From assembly GCA_019448385.1 (NCBI GenBank), contig JAGTXO010000041.1:1-64000 (forward strand): a stretch of DNA of 64,000 bases, written 5' to 3'. Below are positions 14,001-23,678 of the stretch, one piece after another; position 1 is the stretch's first letter; each line of letters starts with the position of its first letter. The stretch comes from Diacronema lutheri (taxonomy: Eukaryota; Haptophyta; Pavlovophyceae; Pavlovales; Pavlovaceae). The position numbers and the translations under genes are program-made. The notes below the pieces were generated by a model. The model ran no database searches, had not been told where the DNA came from, and saw only the letters and a program-made list of their open reading frames with translations.

Positions 14001-17000
14001 GCGCGCGCGAGGCGCTCGGCGGCGCGCGCGCCGCACGGCGCGCGCGGCGGCGCGCACGCCAGCGACGGCTGCGGCCACGCCGCGCGCCAACACGGCCGCG
14101 GCGTGCGCCATCGCACCGAGCACGGCGCGTGGCGCGCCGAGCAAGCGCAGCAAGCGCGACGCCGTCGCGCGCGCCGGCGCACCGTGTGCAGGGGCCTCGC
14201 CAGCGCCAGCACCGACGCCGCCATCGCCGCAGCCGCAGGTGGCGTCGCCGCCGCCGCAGGCGTCGCGACGGACGCCGCCGCCGCCGAAACAACCGCCGCA
14301 CACGTCGCCGCCGACGTTGCCACCCCAGCCGCCGTTGCGTGCGCAGGTGGCTGCGGCGCGTGCGTGCGGGAGGCGTGCCGTGCGGCGCGCATCACACGGG
14401 CTGCGCGACGCGAGCGACGCCGCCGGGGTCCCCGCTGCGCCAGGCGCGCCGTGCGCGCCAGCCTCGCCGGCCTCGCCGGCGCGCGGTCGCGCGCTCGCCT
14501 CGACGTGGCCGCCTCCGCCGCCATCGCCGCCGTCGAACCGGGCGGCGGAGGGCTGCCGCTCGAACCGCTCGTCGGCGTCGGCCGCCACCGCCGCCTCGCG
14601 CTCCGCCGCCGCGGCGGCCGCACGGCGCGCGTGGCGGAGCGCGCGGCCGCCGTCCGCTGCGCGGCGTGGCGGCGCGGGCGCGGGCTTCGGCGCGCGCGGC
14701 CCCTCGGCGCGCTCGCGGAGCACGGCGAGCGGCGTGCCCGTGGCGACGCTCGTGCAGACGCGCCGCAAGGCGGCGCTTACGCACGCGTGGACGACGCGCG
14801 CCGTCCGCTTGTCGGCGGCGCGCGCGGCGCGGCGCGCGGCCTTGGCGGCGGCCTTTTTGGCGCGCCTCTGCTCCGCCTGCTCCGACAGCGCGCGCGCCTG
14901 GCGCTCGGCTGCGAGCGCGTCCTCGGGCGAAACGGTCGGCCTCGGCGGCCGCGCGCGCGCGCTGCGACGCTGCGCGCTGCGGCGGTCGGACGGCGGCTGC
15001 CGCGGCGGCGAGGACGGCGAGCGCGAGCTCGGCGTGGGCGACCAATCGCCGCTGACGGTTGCGAGCGGCGCAAACGGGTTGTCGTCCCCGCGACCCGCGG
15101 CGTGCGACAGTGCACGCGGCGTCGGGCGCCGGCCGACCGCTGGCGGGCCCCACTCGGACGGCGGCTCCGAGGGCGAGCGCGCCGTCGGCGCCGCGCGTTG
15201 CGCGGCCGGCGGCGCCTCCCGGTCCAGCGCCGCCTGCTCTCTCGCCGCGGCCTGCTCGTCACCCTCCGGCACGCCACGCGGCGCGAGCACCGCGGTGGCG
15301 CAGCGCGTCGCGTTGAGCAACGCCGCCTCCATCTGCCGCACGCTGGCCTTGGCGCACGCCACACCCTGTCTCGCCCGGCGCAGCGCCTCGTGCGCGCGGC
15401 GCACATCCGCGTCGGCATCTTCGCGCATGCCAAAGTGCGCCTGTTGCAGCCGCAGGTCCGCAGGGCGCCCCTGCGCGCGAGGGGCACGGGCGCGGCGGCG
15501 CGCAGGTGACGGAGCTGGCGCGCCGTTCTGCGCTGCGCGCACGCCAATCGACGGGCGCGCGCGCGGCGGGGCGCGCGCGCGCGCGCGCGCGCGCGCTGCC
15601 TACCCAGCCGCCGGCCGGCTCGCGCGAGCGCGCCAGCTGCTCCGCCGCCTCGGCGTCGAGCACGCGCTGCTGCGCCTCCTCCTCGCCCAGTGCAGCGAGG
15701 TGCAGCCGGCGGGCTGCCTTGCGGCAGTTGCCCTCCGCCTTGCCCACGGCCTTGCGCGCCGCGTCGACGGGGTCGTCGTTGGCTCTGGCGCGCCTGCGCT
15801 TGCCCTTGTCGGCGGGCGGCGGCTTGGCGCGCTGCAGCGTGCCGAGCGCGTCGTCGGCTCCGCGCGCGGCCGCCCGCGGGCGGCGGGCCCCAAAAAGCGC
15901 ACCGGTCGCCGTGCGCGCCGCGCAAGCAACGACCAGCGCTGACATGCCGGCGAAGACCGCACCGCCCAGCGCCACGGTTGCCACGATGCGCAGCGTCCCG
16001 TGCGCAAGCTGCGCTGCCTCCGCCGCTTTGGCGGCCTCGCGCGCGCGCGCATCGGCGGCTCTCATCTCGTGCAGCAGCCCGGCCGCGCCGCTCGCGCCGT
16101 CGCGGCCGCGCGCGAGCTCGCACAGCACCGCCGCCGCGCGCCGCGTGGGCTCGCGCGCGAGCAGCTGCGCGCCGCCGTCGGGGCGCAGCTTCTCAACAAA
16201 CTCGACAAACGTCGCGTCGCGCCAGAGGGACATGCGGAAGGCCCTGTGCACCGCCCCCTCCTGCTCGCGCATCCGCCGTGCCGCCCGCCTGCCGTCGCGC
16301 GCGTGCGCGTGCGCGGCCGCGTCGAATCCCGCGACGCCGCGCTGCGCGTCGCGCGCGGCCGACGACGGCGCCGCCGCGCTGCCCGCCAAGGGCGCCGCAG
16401 CGGCGACGCGCGCGTGCGGAGCGACGGGATCGCCGGCGGCCGGCGGCTCGGCGCGCTGCGGCGTGCCGTTTGCTCCGCGCGCGGCCGTCCCGGGGGAGAT
16501 GGCCGCGATGGCGCCGCCAGCCGCGCCGCGCGCCAGCCACGCGCATAGGCTGCCGACGAGCTCGCCGAGACCCCCGACGGTCGCCGCGGCGGCGAGTGCG
16601 CCGGGCTTGCCGGCCGACAGCGGCTCGCGAGCGTCGTCGTCGCAGCCGCCGGCACCCGTCTTGGCGAGTGCGTCGCGCTCGCCCTCGACGCCCGCCACGA
16701 CCGCCGCCCCTCCGTCGTCCGCCGCGCCGGCCGCGCGCGCGGCCGGGCGCAGAGGAGGCGTGCCGGTGCAGCCGTCGCCGCTCGTCTTCGCCGTTTCCTC
16801 CACTTTGGTCACTTCGTCGCCACCTGCGCCATCTCCGACGCCGGGGCCCTTGGTCACGCTTGCCGCCATGCGCGCCGTGCCCGCCGGCCAGCCCGCCGAC
16901 TGCTCGAGCGCGGCGGCGAGCGGCGCGACGCGCGTCGACTCGGGCGCGCTCTCGTCATCGGGCTCGAGCGCGTTGTGCAGGCGCGCGAGCGCGCGCTCGA

Positions 17001-19278
17001 CGGCCGCGGCGCCACTGCCGGGGGCGCGGCTCGCCGCGCGCACCGCGCGCCGCCAGGCCGGCGCGAACATGAGCGCCGGCTCGAGCGCCGCGAGCGCGCG
17101 CGCCTCGCGCGCGTCGCTCGCGCCGAGGCGCGGCGGCACGCGCGCGGCTCCGCGCGGCGCGGTGCCTCGGAAGCGTGGGCTCAGCGTGTAGGCGAGGTGC
17201 TGCGGCACGCCGCGCGCCTCCGCGCGCGCGCGTCCGTCCTCGACCTCGCGCCGCGCCTTCGCGATCGCCGGCGTGGCGCGCGCGAGCCAGTCGGGGTCGG
17301 CGGGCAGGTGGATCACGACGAGAATCGGCGCCCAGTCCAGCCGCGGGTTCTTGTGACGGTCGGGCACGACCCACACGAGCAGCACCGTGCCCTCCGCGCC
17401 GCACGCCGCCTCGTAGATCCTGGGCTGCGAGCGCCAATCGGGCCTGACGCGCAGCGCCCGCGCGTGGTCGATGGCGGCGGCGCGGTCGCCATTGAAGTGA
17501 ACCGTCGTCACCTCGCCGATGACGGACCGGCCGGACCGCCAGCAGAACACCGCGTCCGCCGACCCGCCGGCGATGGCCGCGAGCGATTCGGGCGCGGCGA
17601 GCCGCGGCAAGCCCTCGAAGGCGGCAAAGTCCTCGTGCGCATTGTACACGCCGCCCCAGCCGTCGTGCGCGTACGCGCGCGCGGCCGCTCGTACCGCGCG
17701 CGGCTGGTTCTCCACGCCCGACGTCATGTGCCATGTCGTCCCCGCGAAGCCGGGCTCGCCCAGCTCGGCCCGCACGACGGTACCGTACCCCGCGCCCTGC
17801 GTCGGGGCGGCGAGGTGGTGCATGCCCGCGCCGGTCACGCCCTCCGTGCGCTGCCGCGTGACGATCGTGCCCGTCGCGTGCGCGAAAAGCGTGTCGACCA
17901 CGGCGGGCGCGCGCCCGCTGTTCGCCCGTAGCCGCGCCCTGCCCGCTTTTAGCTGCTCGGGGTCCTTGGCGTCGTACACGCGCGCGTCCGCGTCGCCCTC
18001 ATCAGGCGCAGTGTAGACGCAGCGGCGTTCGAGCGGCGCCGAGCCACCGCCGTCCGCCGCCGCCGGCGAGGTTGGCGCCGCGCCCGCCGCCACCGCGCTC
18101 GTCGCCGCCGTGCCCGTCGCCACCGCCGCAGCCGCCGCGCCCGCGGGGTCGTCGTCCCCGTCCTCCGCGCCCTCCCCGTCGTCAGCGGTGGTGGCGTCGC
18201 CATCGTCCCCGTCGCCCTCGCCCCCGCCGAGGCTGCTGAATGGTCGGGGCCCCCACGCCGAGGCGGCGCGCCGCTGCGGCGCACGCGGCGGTGGCGCTCG
18301 CGACGGCGGCCTTGGCGCCGCCGCGCCGCGCGGCCTGGCCGCCGTCGACAGCGCGCGGCCTGCAGCGCCCGTGAGCGCGTCGAGCGCGGCCGTGCGTGCG
18401 ATGCGGTCGTCGGGCGCGCGCAGCGCCGCCTCGACGGCCTGCAGCAGCCCGTCGGGCGCGGATCCGCCGACACTGGCATCGCACGCCTCGGCGAGCCGCG
18501 CGGCCTCGGCGAGCCGCGCGGCCTCGCGGGTGAACGGGCCGAAGCGCCTGGCGCGGTCGCCGAGCAGAGCGCCGATGGCGGCGCGGAGCGTGCGCGCGCG
18601 GGTCTCCTCGTACGCGGCCGTCGTGAGGCGCGCGAGGCGCGCGTCCAAAGCCTTCTTGATGTCGACAAGGACACTCGCGCGGCGGCCGTAGAGCGTCGAT
18701 GCGCTCGCCACGACCTCGGCCGCGACTGTTGCCGCGGCGAAGCAACACGCGGCCCCACTCTGCGGGGGCGCCTTGAAGGCATCGATGGGCGGCGCTGTTC
18801 TGCCGATGCGCTGCGCAAGCTTCTTGATGAGCACGCCGGCCGCCGTGGCGTACGCCGATTCGCCGTTGCCCAAGGTGCGCGAATCGGCGAGCAGGGCGAG
18901 CGCGGCGCCGGGCGGCGCGCCGCGCTGCGCGGGCGGCGCGAGGAGCAGGTACGCCGCCGTCCAGTGCACGAGGCCGCTGGACGCGCGGAGGCAGAGCGGT
19001 AGCACGACCACGAGCACCTGCCCAAACCGGTCCGCATCCGCGCATGCTTTGCGCAGGTTGCGCAGCGCCACCTTGAGCGCATGCTGCGAGCACCCCGTGT
19101 CGCCCACCCTAACCCTGCTCGTGCCGAAATCCGCGTAACGCAGCAGGGCGATGAGGCAAGTGGATGGGACCACGTGGGGGTGGGTATCTCCCGGCGACAG
19201 AATGGTGCTGAGGGCCAGCGAGAAACTGTCCGAGCCGCCCCGCCCGCCGGGCAAAGCGTCCTTCACGGAGTCCTCCAT
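566..19278 (-). CDS. Giant multidomain gene ending in a Fanzor nuclease
   Basis: The gene starts at 19278 and reads 15604-19278, 2250-15470, then from 2121 onward. Two GT-AG introns (15471-15603 and 2122-2249) join these segments in phase 0, and both joins keep domain sense. The open sequence exceeds 5,600 codons before the last part, where the catalytic Fanzor half continues in other frames after about two frame changes near a GC-dinucleotide run. Domains in order are a Ulp1-like peptidase, a degenerate YqaJ-like domain, a coiled coil, Ala/Pro-rich spacers, a second Ulp1-like peptidase, poly-Ala, YqaJ exonuclease, chromodomain and Fanzor. Such a protein would cut and resect DNA on chromatin and might be processed by its own peptidases, which is inference. 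Alternatively these are several genes in one GC-rich stretch without stops. A start further upstream is possible. Confidence 0.5.
3385..3565 (-). other. Chromodomain within the giant gene
   Basis: The translated segment has the chromodomain layout: YEVEAVVD, then a short basic loop, FRIRWRGYDES and DTWEPEANV, followed by a helix with FRKTRDEQ. The aromatic residues expected to hold a methylated lysine are present (Y of YEVE, W of RWRGY and W of DTWEP). Chromodomains in mobile elements commonly steer insertion or tether the protein to marked chromatin. Here it lies about 100 residues before the Fanzor part, an arrangement I do not know from described Fanzor proteins. Confidence 0.85.
5290..5450 (-). 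repeat. Pro/Ala-rich tandem repeat in the giant gene
   Basis: A 15-18 base unit rich in GGCGGC and GCGGCGGGC recurs about eight times. On the minus strand it encodes alternating PPP and AAA blocks, a flexible spacer. It lies between the YqaJ exonuclease domain and the region before the chromodomain. Confidence 0.8.
6690..7265 (-). other. YqaJ/lambda-exonuclease-type domain within the giant gene
   Basis: The segment shows the whole core of the YqaJ viral-recombinase family, a PD-(D/E)XK nuclease. It opens with W-x-x-x-R-W-x-x-VTGSK, continues with a Gly-x-x-x-Glu helix (GEAVALRKLAAAYG), then FSPDGLAI, then LVEVKTL with the E-x-K pair, and ends with HRDQLQLGMHVLG, the family's Gln-rich helix. 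The catalytic D, E and K positions are intact. Such enzymes chew one DNA strand from ends and support strand annealing in phages and mobile elements. Here the domain is embedded in a much larger protein. Confidence 0.85.
10955..11170 (-). repeat. Poly-alanine-coding GCG/GCC trinucleotide repeat
   Basis: About 200 bases are nearly pure GGC/GCG triplets with a few GCC interruptions. In the minus-strand frame they code for runs of Ala with Pro and Gly. The tract follows the second Ulp1-like domain and probably forms an unstructured linker. It is prone to slippage, so its length may vary. Confidence 0.9.
11400..11650 (-). other. Second Ulp1-like (C48) peptidase domain in the giant gene
   Basis: The triad spacing of Ulp1/SENP-type cysteine peptidases is visible. 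SGHFTALRLV gives the His, YDAVLVDTLAS the Asp, and AAQRGATCGLAIV the Gln and the nucleophilic Cys followed by Gly. Ulp1-like domains cut SUMO-type conjugates or polyproteins and are recurrent passengers in large DNA transposons. Whether this one trims the giant protein itself or strips host SUMO cannot be told from sequence. Confidence 0.75.
12140..12400 (-). repeat. About 60-bp coding minisatellite in the giant gene
   Basis: Four to five imperfect copies of a unit encoding roughly FAPAADGVFPAPLAAAAS lie head to tail. Copies differ by single substitutions and one is shortened. The repeat sits just before the second Ulp1-like domain and adds an Ala/Pro-rich spacer. Confidence 0.85.
17280..17800 (-). 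other. Degenerate YqaJ-like domain in the first exon of the giant gene
   Basis: The order of features echoes the YqaJ domain further downstream: a Glu-containing helix ending in AAARAYAH, then a strand with SADAVFCWR, then SVIGEVTTVHF, then a helix and VLLVWVVPD. The usual E-x-K is E-x-T here, so a catalytic Lys is missing. This suggests an inactive paralogue used for structure or binding. The similarity is weak, and a different fold is possible. Confidence 0.4.
18700..19000 (-). other. First Ulp1-like (C48) peptidase domain in the giant gene
   Basis: The segment GLVHWTAAYLLLAP supplies the His-Trp pair of Ulp1-type peptidases, ALLADSRTL supplies the Asp, and PPQSGAACCFAAATVA supplies the Gln and Cys. 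The residue after the Cys is not the usual Gly, so the site is less canonical than in the second copy. It lies within the first 200 residues of the predicted giant protein. Confidence 0.6.
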
Positions 19279-19794
19279 CTGCAGACTGTGGGCACGTCAG
19301 TGTCCGGATGGCGGCCCGGATGATACTTGGGAGAATTTACATGATGCCCTGGAGAATGCCCCGCTCTCCCACAACCAGGACCCGCCAGCGCGCCGAGCCT
19401 ACTCGTTTGCCCGCGCCGCCTCTCTTTGCGCGCCCGAGCGCGGCCTCCGAGCGCGGCCAACGTCCTCCGGGGGCGTGCATCGTGGCTGCTCGGAGGGGCT
19501 GCGACGCGGCGAAAGCTCGCTGCGCGGCCGCAACGTGAGCGCGCGCGCGCGGCCGCGCGCCGGCCTGCGCTGCTCTGCACGGCCGCGCGCCGGCCTGCGC
19601 AGCCTCGTCGCGCAGCGTGAGCGCGAGCGCGCGCGAGGTGAGCTCGGCGGATGGGTGCGCGGCGGCGTTGGCGGCGGGTGCGGCGGCAGGCTGGGCGGCG
19701 GGTTTGGACGGAGAGTGTCGGGGAAGAACGGGGCGCATCCTGGCTGGGAGTTGGACGGCGCCCACCACGCGCTGGCGGATCCTGGTTGCCACCA

Positions 19795-19820
19795 CCCCCC
19801 CCCCCCCCCCCCCCCCCCCC
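19795..19820. repeat. Poly-C run of 26
   Basis: An uninterrupted run of C follows the triplet ACC. It precedes GGAGACGAGGAC, a short sequence that also follows the poly-G run near 22.2 kb. Confidence 0.95.
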
Positions 19821-21188
19821 GGAGACGAGGACCAGGGGCATGGCCGACTCGCTGCGCCGCACAGCGCGCGGCGCGCGGCATGCTGCGCGACCTCAAGCAC
19901 ATCCAGCCGCGCTCCGCCCACGCAACGCGCGCAATGCCGCGTTGCACTGCAGGTGTGCACGTGCGGCTCTCACGCGCACTGTGTTGCACGAACGGCATCA
20001 CGCCACCGAGCTGCGTCCGGACCACGCGCCGCGCGCAGGCGACCACACAGGGGCGCGCCGCGCCGCGCGTGCGCGCCCTCGCAACCGTTGCAGCACGCTC
20101 TGCCTTGCACTGCGCCGAGCCGCCGCGCGCTGTGCGCGTGCATGCAGGGCGCACGCGTGCGACGAAGCGCGCGCGCGGCGAGGCGCGCGGGCGGCTCGCT
20201 GCGCGGGCGGCAACGCGCCCAGCTGCGCCCAGGCCAGGCGCGCGCCCGCGAGTGCCACCGGGACGCACTGCCCCCGCCGGGGTCGCCGCGCGCTCTGTGT
20301 GTGCGCTCGCGCGCTGCGAGCGCGGCGGAACGTTCGTGCATGGCGCGAAGAGCGCGGCACCCGAAGACGGCTGCCCCGAGCCCGCGCCGGGTGGCAGCGA
20401 GCGGCGGCACCTCCTCGGCGAGCCCGCCCCGCGCCTTCCCCTCCACGTGGCGTTTTGAGGCAGACGGACACGCGCCCACACTGCGACTGGGCACGCTGCT
20501 CGAGGCAGACACGCACCCAACGCGCGCGCACCACGCGCCCGCGTCGGCGGGCCGGTGTGAACGAGCGAGAGCTCGGTGTCGCCAACGGGGGCACGGGCGC
20601 GACTTCGGTCCGCCTCTCGACGGACGCAGGCGACGCTGCCGGGAACTTCCCCGACGCCTGCACATCCAGGGCTTCGAGGTACAGAGCTGGGCAACAGTGC
20701 CGCTCGTCACCGATGAGGCGGCCAAGCTCGCTATCCTTGCTGCCCTCGGCTCCACCAAACAGCCGGGCGACCCAACGGTTCGTGATCGCCTGGCCGCCAG
20801 GTGCGAACCGCGCCCGTGCAAGCGCTTCACCCGCATTCTCCGCCCCGCTGCGGACGTCCGCCTGCCGGCCGCGAACACGGCCGGTGCGCGTTGCCGCCTG
20901 GCCCAACACGAAAACCCGCCCGCCCCCGAGGCCGCAGGTCCTACCTGCCCAAGCGCAGCCCAACGGCACGCAGACAGCCCGCCTTGGCAACCGACTCGTG
21001 CGCGAGCGCTCCGCCCTCCACAAGAGCCTGCCCCACGCCACCGCCGACGCGGAGCCAGCGCAGCCGACGCCCCTCCGCGACGCTCGCGCCGCAAGGCGCA
21101 AGGGCCCCGGCGAGACGGCGTCAACCAAGCCCGCCGCTGGCACAGCGCCGGCACCCGGAGCCCACCCCAAGCCCCCGCGCACGCCTCG

Positions 21189-21226
<38 letters not shown>
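21189..21226. repeat. Poly-C run of about 38
   Basis: This is the longest homopolymer in the window, in the gene-poor stretch just upstream of the LINE-like segment. Runs of this length are hard to sequence, so the exact number is uncertain. Confidence 0.95.
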
Positions 21227-21227
<1 letters not shown>

Positions 21228-21339
21228 ATCGGCGGACCGATTGCGTTTTGGTGCGCCAGGCTCAATGCGCCATCGCAGTGGCGGGCCCGCAGACGCAGAC
21301 GCTGACATGCCCAACGCTGGGCACTGAGGCCGCAGGCCG

Positions 21340-21930
21340 GCCCTCCTGGACCTGGCGGGCGAGCTGCCCGCGCAGCGGCCACGCGAGCCTCGCACTGACC
21401 GTGGCGGTCGCTGCCACCGTGATAGCTGCGGGTGCGGCGGCCTTGGCCCCAACCCCATCATCCGTCTTCATCCCCGCCCTGCTCGCGCTCGCGGCCTACG
21501 TCGGCAATCCCTGCACCGGGATCCGCCCCGCGAAGTCCACACAAGACTTATCCGTGCTGCACGCCAGCCGCGCGCGCCGACGCGCGCCGCTCCCACACGC
21601 TCACCTCCGTTTCCGCGGGCGGCCCAACCCCCCCCCCCCCCCCCCCTCCCCCCCCCCCCCCGGCAGGCGGCCATCGAGCCGCATTAGCACACCCGCCCGG
21701 GGCCTCCCGCCGCACCCGCAGCGGCTCGGCGCCTTGAATCCTCCCGTCCCCCGGGGTGAGGCCTTCAACCCGGGCCCAGCGCGCTCCGACTGCCTCACGC
21801 GCGCCAGCGCCAACCTCGGCGGCATGGTAGACCCCGAGCGAAAAGCCGCACTTCTCGCCGTCCTCGTCAGGCGCAAGTACGTTATCCTGCTCCTACTGCC
21901 GACGCGGTTCCCGCGCGCGCGGACTACTAC
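21340..21930 (+). mobile_element. 5' fragment of a LINE-type retrotransposon
   Basis: A plus-strand segment encodes hydrophobic stretches, then RGEAFNPGPARSD, then SANLGGMVDPERKAALLAVL and VRRKYVILLL. An NPGP motif just before a strand opening S-x-N-x-GG and a helix leading to a hydrophobic strand is the usual start of the endonuclease (EEP) domain in LINE ORF2. The E-T box that should follow, and everything downstream including reverse transcriptase, is missing, so the copy is a short truncated scrap. Similarity is by eye only. Confidence 0.4.
21628..21661. repeat. Poly-C run of about 34 with one T
   Basis: The C run is broken once by a T near 21647. It lies inside the LINE-like segment, upstream of the NPGP motif. 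Confidence 0.95.
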
Positions 21931-22216
21931 GCCGGGCAGATCGCCGCAGACGCACGTGAGTGCACACGTGCGGACAAGGCGCACACGCTCGACGTCCAGT
22001 TAGCGCACGTGCACGTGCGCGCCACTGGTCACATTTGAGCGTCCGTGCTCGCCCACAGCGTCGCCATCCACAAGATGCGCGCTGGAGCCATCCAAGCAGG
22101 GCTCTGCCTGCTCGGCTTCCGCAAGGCAATTTGGGCCGCGGACAGCGGACAGCGGACGGCGTGCGCGTGCGAGGTGCGAAAGGAGGAAGAAGGTAGGGAG
22201 AGTTGTGTGTGTGTGT

Positions 22217-22249
<33 letters not shown>
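22217..22249. repeat. GT microsatellite followed by a poly-G run of 33
   Basis: A short GT dinucleotide repeat (about 22203-22216) runs directly into an uninterrupted G tract. Such G runs can form quadruplexes. Confidence 0.95.
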
Positions 22250-22254
<5 letters not shown>

Positions 22255-22655
22255 CGGCCGCCGGAGACGAGGACGCACTCACCGCTGTTGGCAATGCGCG
22301 CGTCACGGAGACAACTTGGCGGGCCTCGCACGCAGCTGGGCCGATCGCCGCCGTAGAGATGTCTGCAGCCGTCTCCGCGATGCCGATCGTCGCATCTGTT
22401 GGCACCGCTGCCATCTGCCGCACCCGCGGCCAGGCTGCCGGCAAGGTCGGCGCGTCGGGCTCCGAGCTCGGCCACGCAGGCGATGCGGCCGACGGCGGTG
22501 ACGCTGAGCCCAGCGCCGGGTCCAACGGCTCCACGTCGAGCCGGCTGTGAACGAGCATGCTCGCACCACTTGCCCACGCCAGCGCGTCGGACTCAGGCAC
22601 GTTGTAGATCTGCGCGGGCAACGCGCGTGCGTGCGGCAGGCGCGCGCGCGAGCTT

Positions 22656-23678
22656 TCAGGCCACGCGCGCGTGCCGCGCGGGAGGACGGGGCGGTCGCGG
22701 CTGCGCTCGACCGCCGGTCGCGGCACCGAGCGACCGTGCGCGCCGCCGCACGTTGTAGTCGTCGCACGGAAACCAAGCCTCGTTGCGGAGCACGATGGCG
22801 ACAAGGTGCCCGCTCATCGGCCCCTCGCCCACGTGCACCACGCCGGCGACGGGGAGGTGGTCGCGCCCGCCGAGCAGCAGCCGCGGCGCGCACACGAGCG
22901 CGCGGTTGTTCTTGCACTGCGAGCCATTGCCGCGCGTCGTGCGCGGCGCCTCGACAGCAATGCTGGCTGGCGTGAGCACGCCCGAGTGGCCCGCGTTCGT
23001 GTGGCGATCCCGCGGCGGCCCAGCGGCGCCCCCCAGAGCGTGTGCAAGCGCGCGCGCCGCATCGCCGCCGACGCTGACGAGTACGGCGATGCCCTCGCCG
23101 GCCTCTGAAGGCACGGCGATCTGCTCGAGCACTGGCCCGACGCGTGTGTCGGCTTCAAAGGCCGCAGCGAGCCCGGGCACTCGGCCGAGCAGCAACCGGA
23201 AGAACTCAGCGGCATCCTGCGGCGTCCTTCGCGCGCCACGGCCCGAGATGACGTCGATGACGGACACAAGACACAGCCGTGTCGGCGCCCTGGTGTCCTC
23301 GATCAGCGTGCCAAAGTCCCGAAAACGCGCCCTCTCGACGCTGTTGGCACGGCGCGAAGCGGAGCGAAGCATCGCACGGAGCATGTTCAGGGCGAAGAGC
23401 GATTGCATAAGGACGGTCGTGTAGCACGCGCTGCCCTCGTTTTTCGCGCCTGCGCCGCGCCGCGCAGCGCCGGGTGTGCGGGGTGCGCACGCACGGTTTG
23501 CGGCGGGATGGAGGGAGGCTGGCTGGGCGCGCGCCGAGCCCGGCAAGCCGTGCAGGCGCTCACCACGCGGCACGCCGGGCACTCTCACCGGCCACATCGG
23601 GCCGTCAAACGCGTCTTCCACAGGCTGCCGACCGACGACGTAAAACTTGCTCAAGGCGCCGCGCCGTGCACGCGCCAT
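22656..23678 (-). CDS. Ubiquitin-specific protease (USP, peptidase C19)
   Basis: This enzyme would remove ubiquitin from proteins. The Cys box reads NEGSACYTTVLMQSLF (about residue 83 holds the Cys) and matches the N-x-G-x-x-CY-x-x-x-x-x-Q pattern of USPs. The His box reads VVHVGEGPMSGHLVAIVL, followed by EAWFPCDDYNVRR, which matches the family's H-x-G-x-x-x-x-GHY and W-x-x-x-DD pattern (His near residue 290). At about 340 residues it is a minimal catalytic domain. A GT-AG intron probably removes the low-complexity stretch just before the Cys box (23455-23575), because KFYVVGRQPVEDAFDGPMW upstream looks genuine. The start at 23678 is a guess. It shares strand with the helicase and giant genes and may belong to the same element. 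A host origin cannot be excluded. Confidence 0.65.
   Translation of the reverse strand: MARARRGALSKFYVVGRQPVEDAFDGPMWPVRVPGVPRGERLHGLPGSARAQPASLHPAANRACAPRTPGAARRGAGAKNEGSACYTTVLMQSLFALNMLRAMLRSASRRANSVERARFRDFGTLIEDTRAPTRLCLVSVIDVISGRGARRTPQDAAEFFRLLLGRVPGLAAAFEADTRVGPVLEQIAVPSEAGEGIAVLVSVGGDAARALAHALGGAAGPPRDRHTNAGHSGVLTPASIAVEAPRTTRGNGSQCKNNRALVCAPRLLLGGRDHLPVAGVVHVGEGPMSGHLVAIVLRNEAWFPCDDYNVRRRARSLGAATGGRAQPRPPRPPARHARVA

Larger units (their letters stand above)
19279..22655. other. Gene-poor stretch with homopolymers and a LINE scrap
   Basis: Between the giant gene and the USP gene no full-length gene can be supported. The stretch is marked by four very long C or G runs and by the short LINE-like segment annotated separately. 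Long open frames exist on both strands but are dominated by Arg/Ala codons typical of shadow frames. A segment around 20,640-20,830 has more balanced composition on both strands, but neither strand gives a protein I recognise. Confidence 0.5.

Noticed and set aside
142-18016. Long plus-strand open frames opposite the giant gene (for example 2253-7394 and 7866-10859)
   Set aside because: They are Arg/Ala-rich mirror frames expected in extremely GC-rich DNA and contain no domain, whereas the minus strand carries recognisable motifs throughout.
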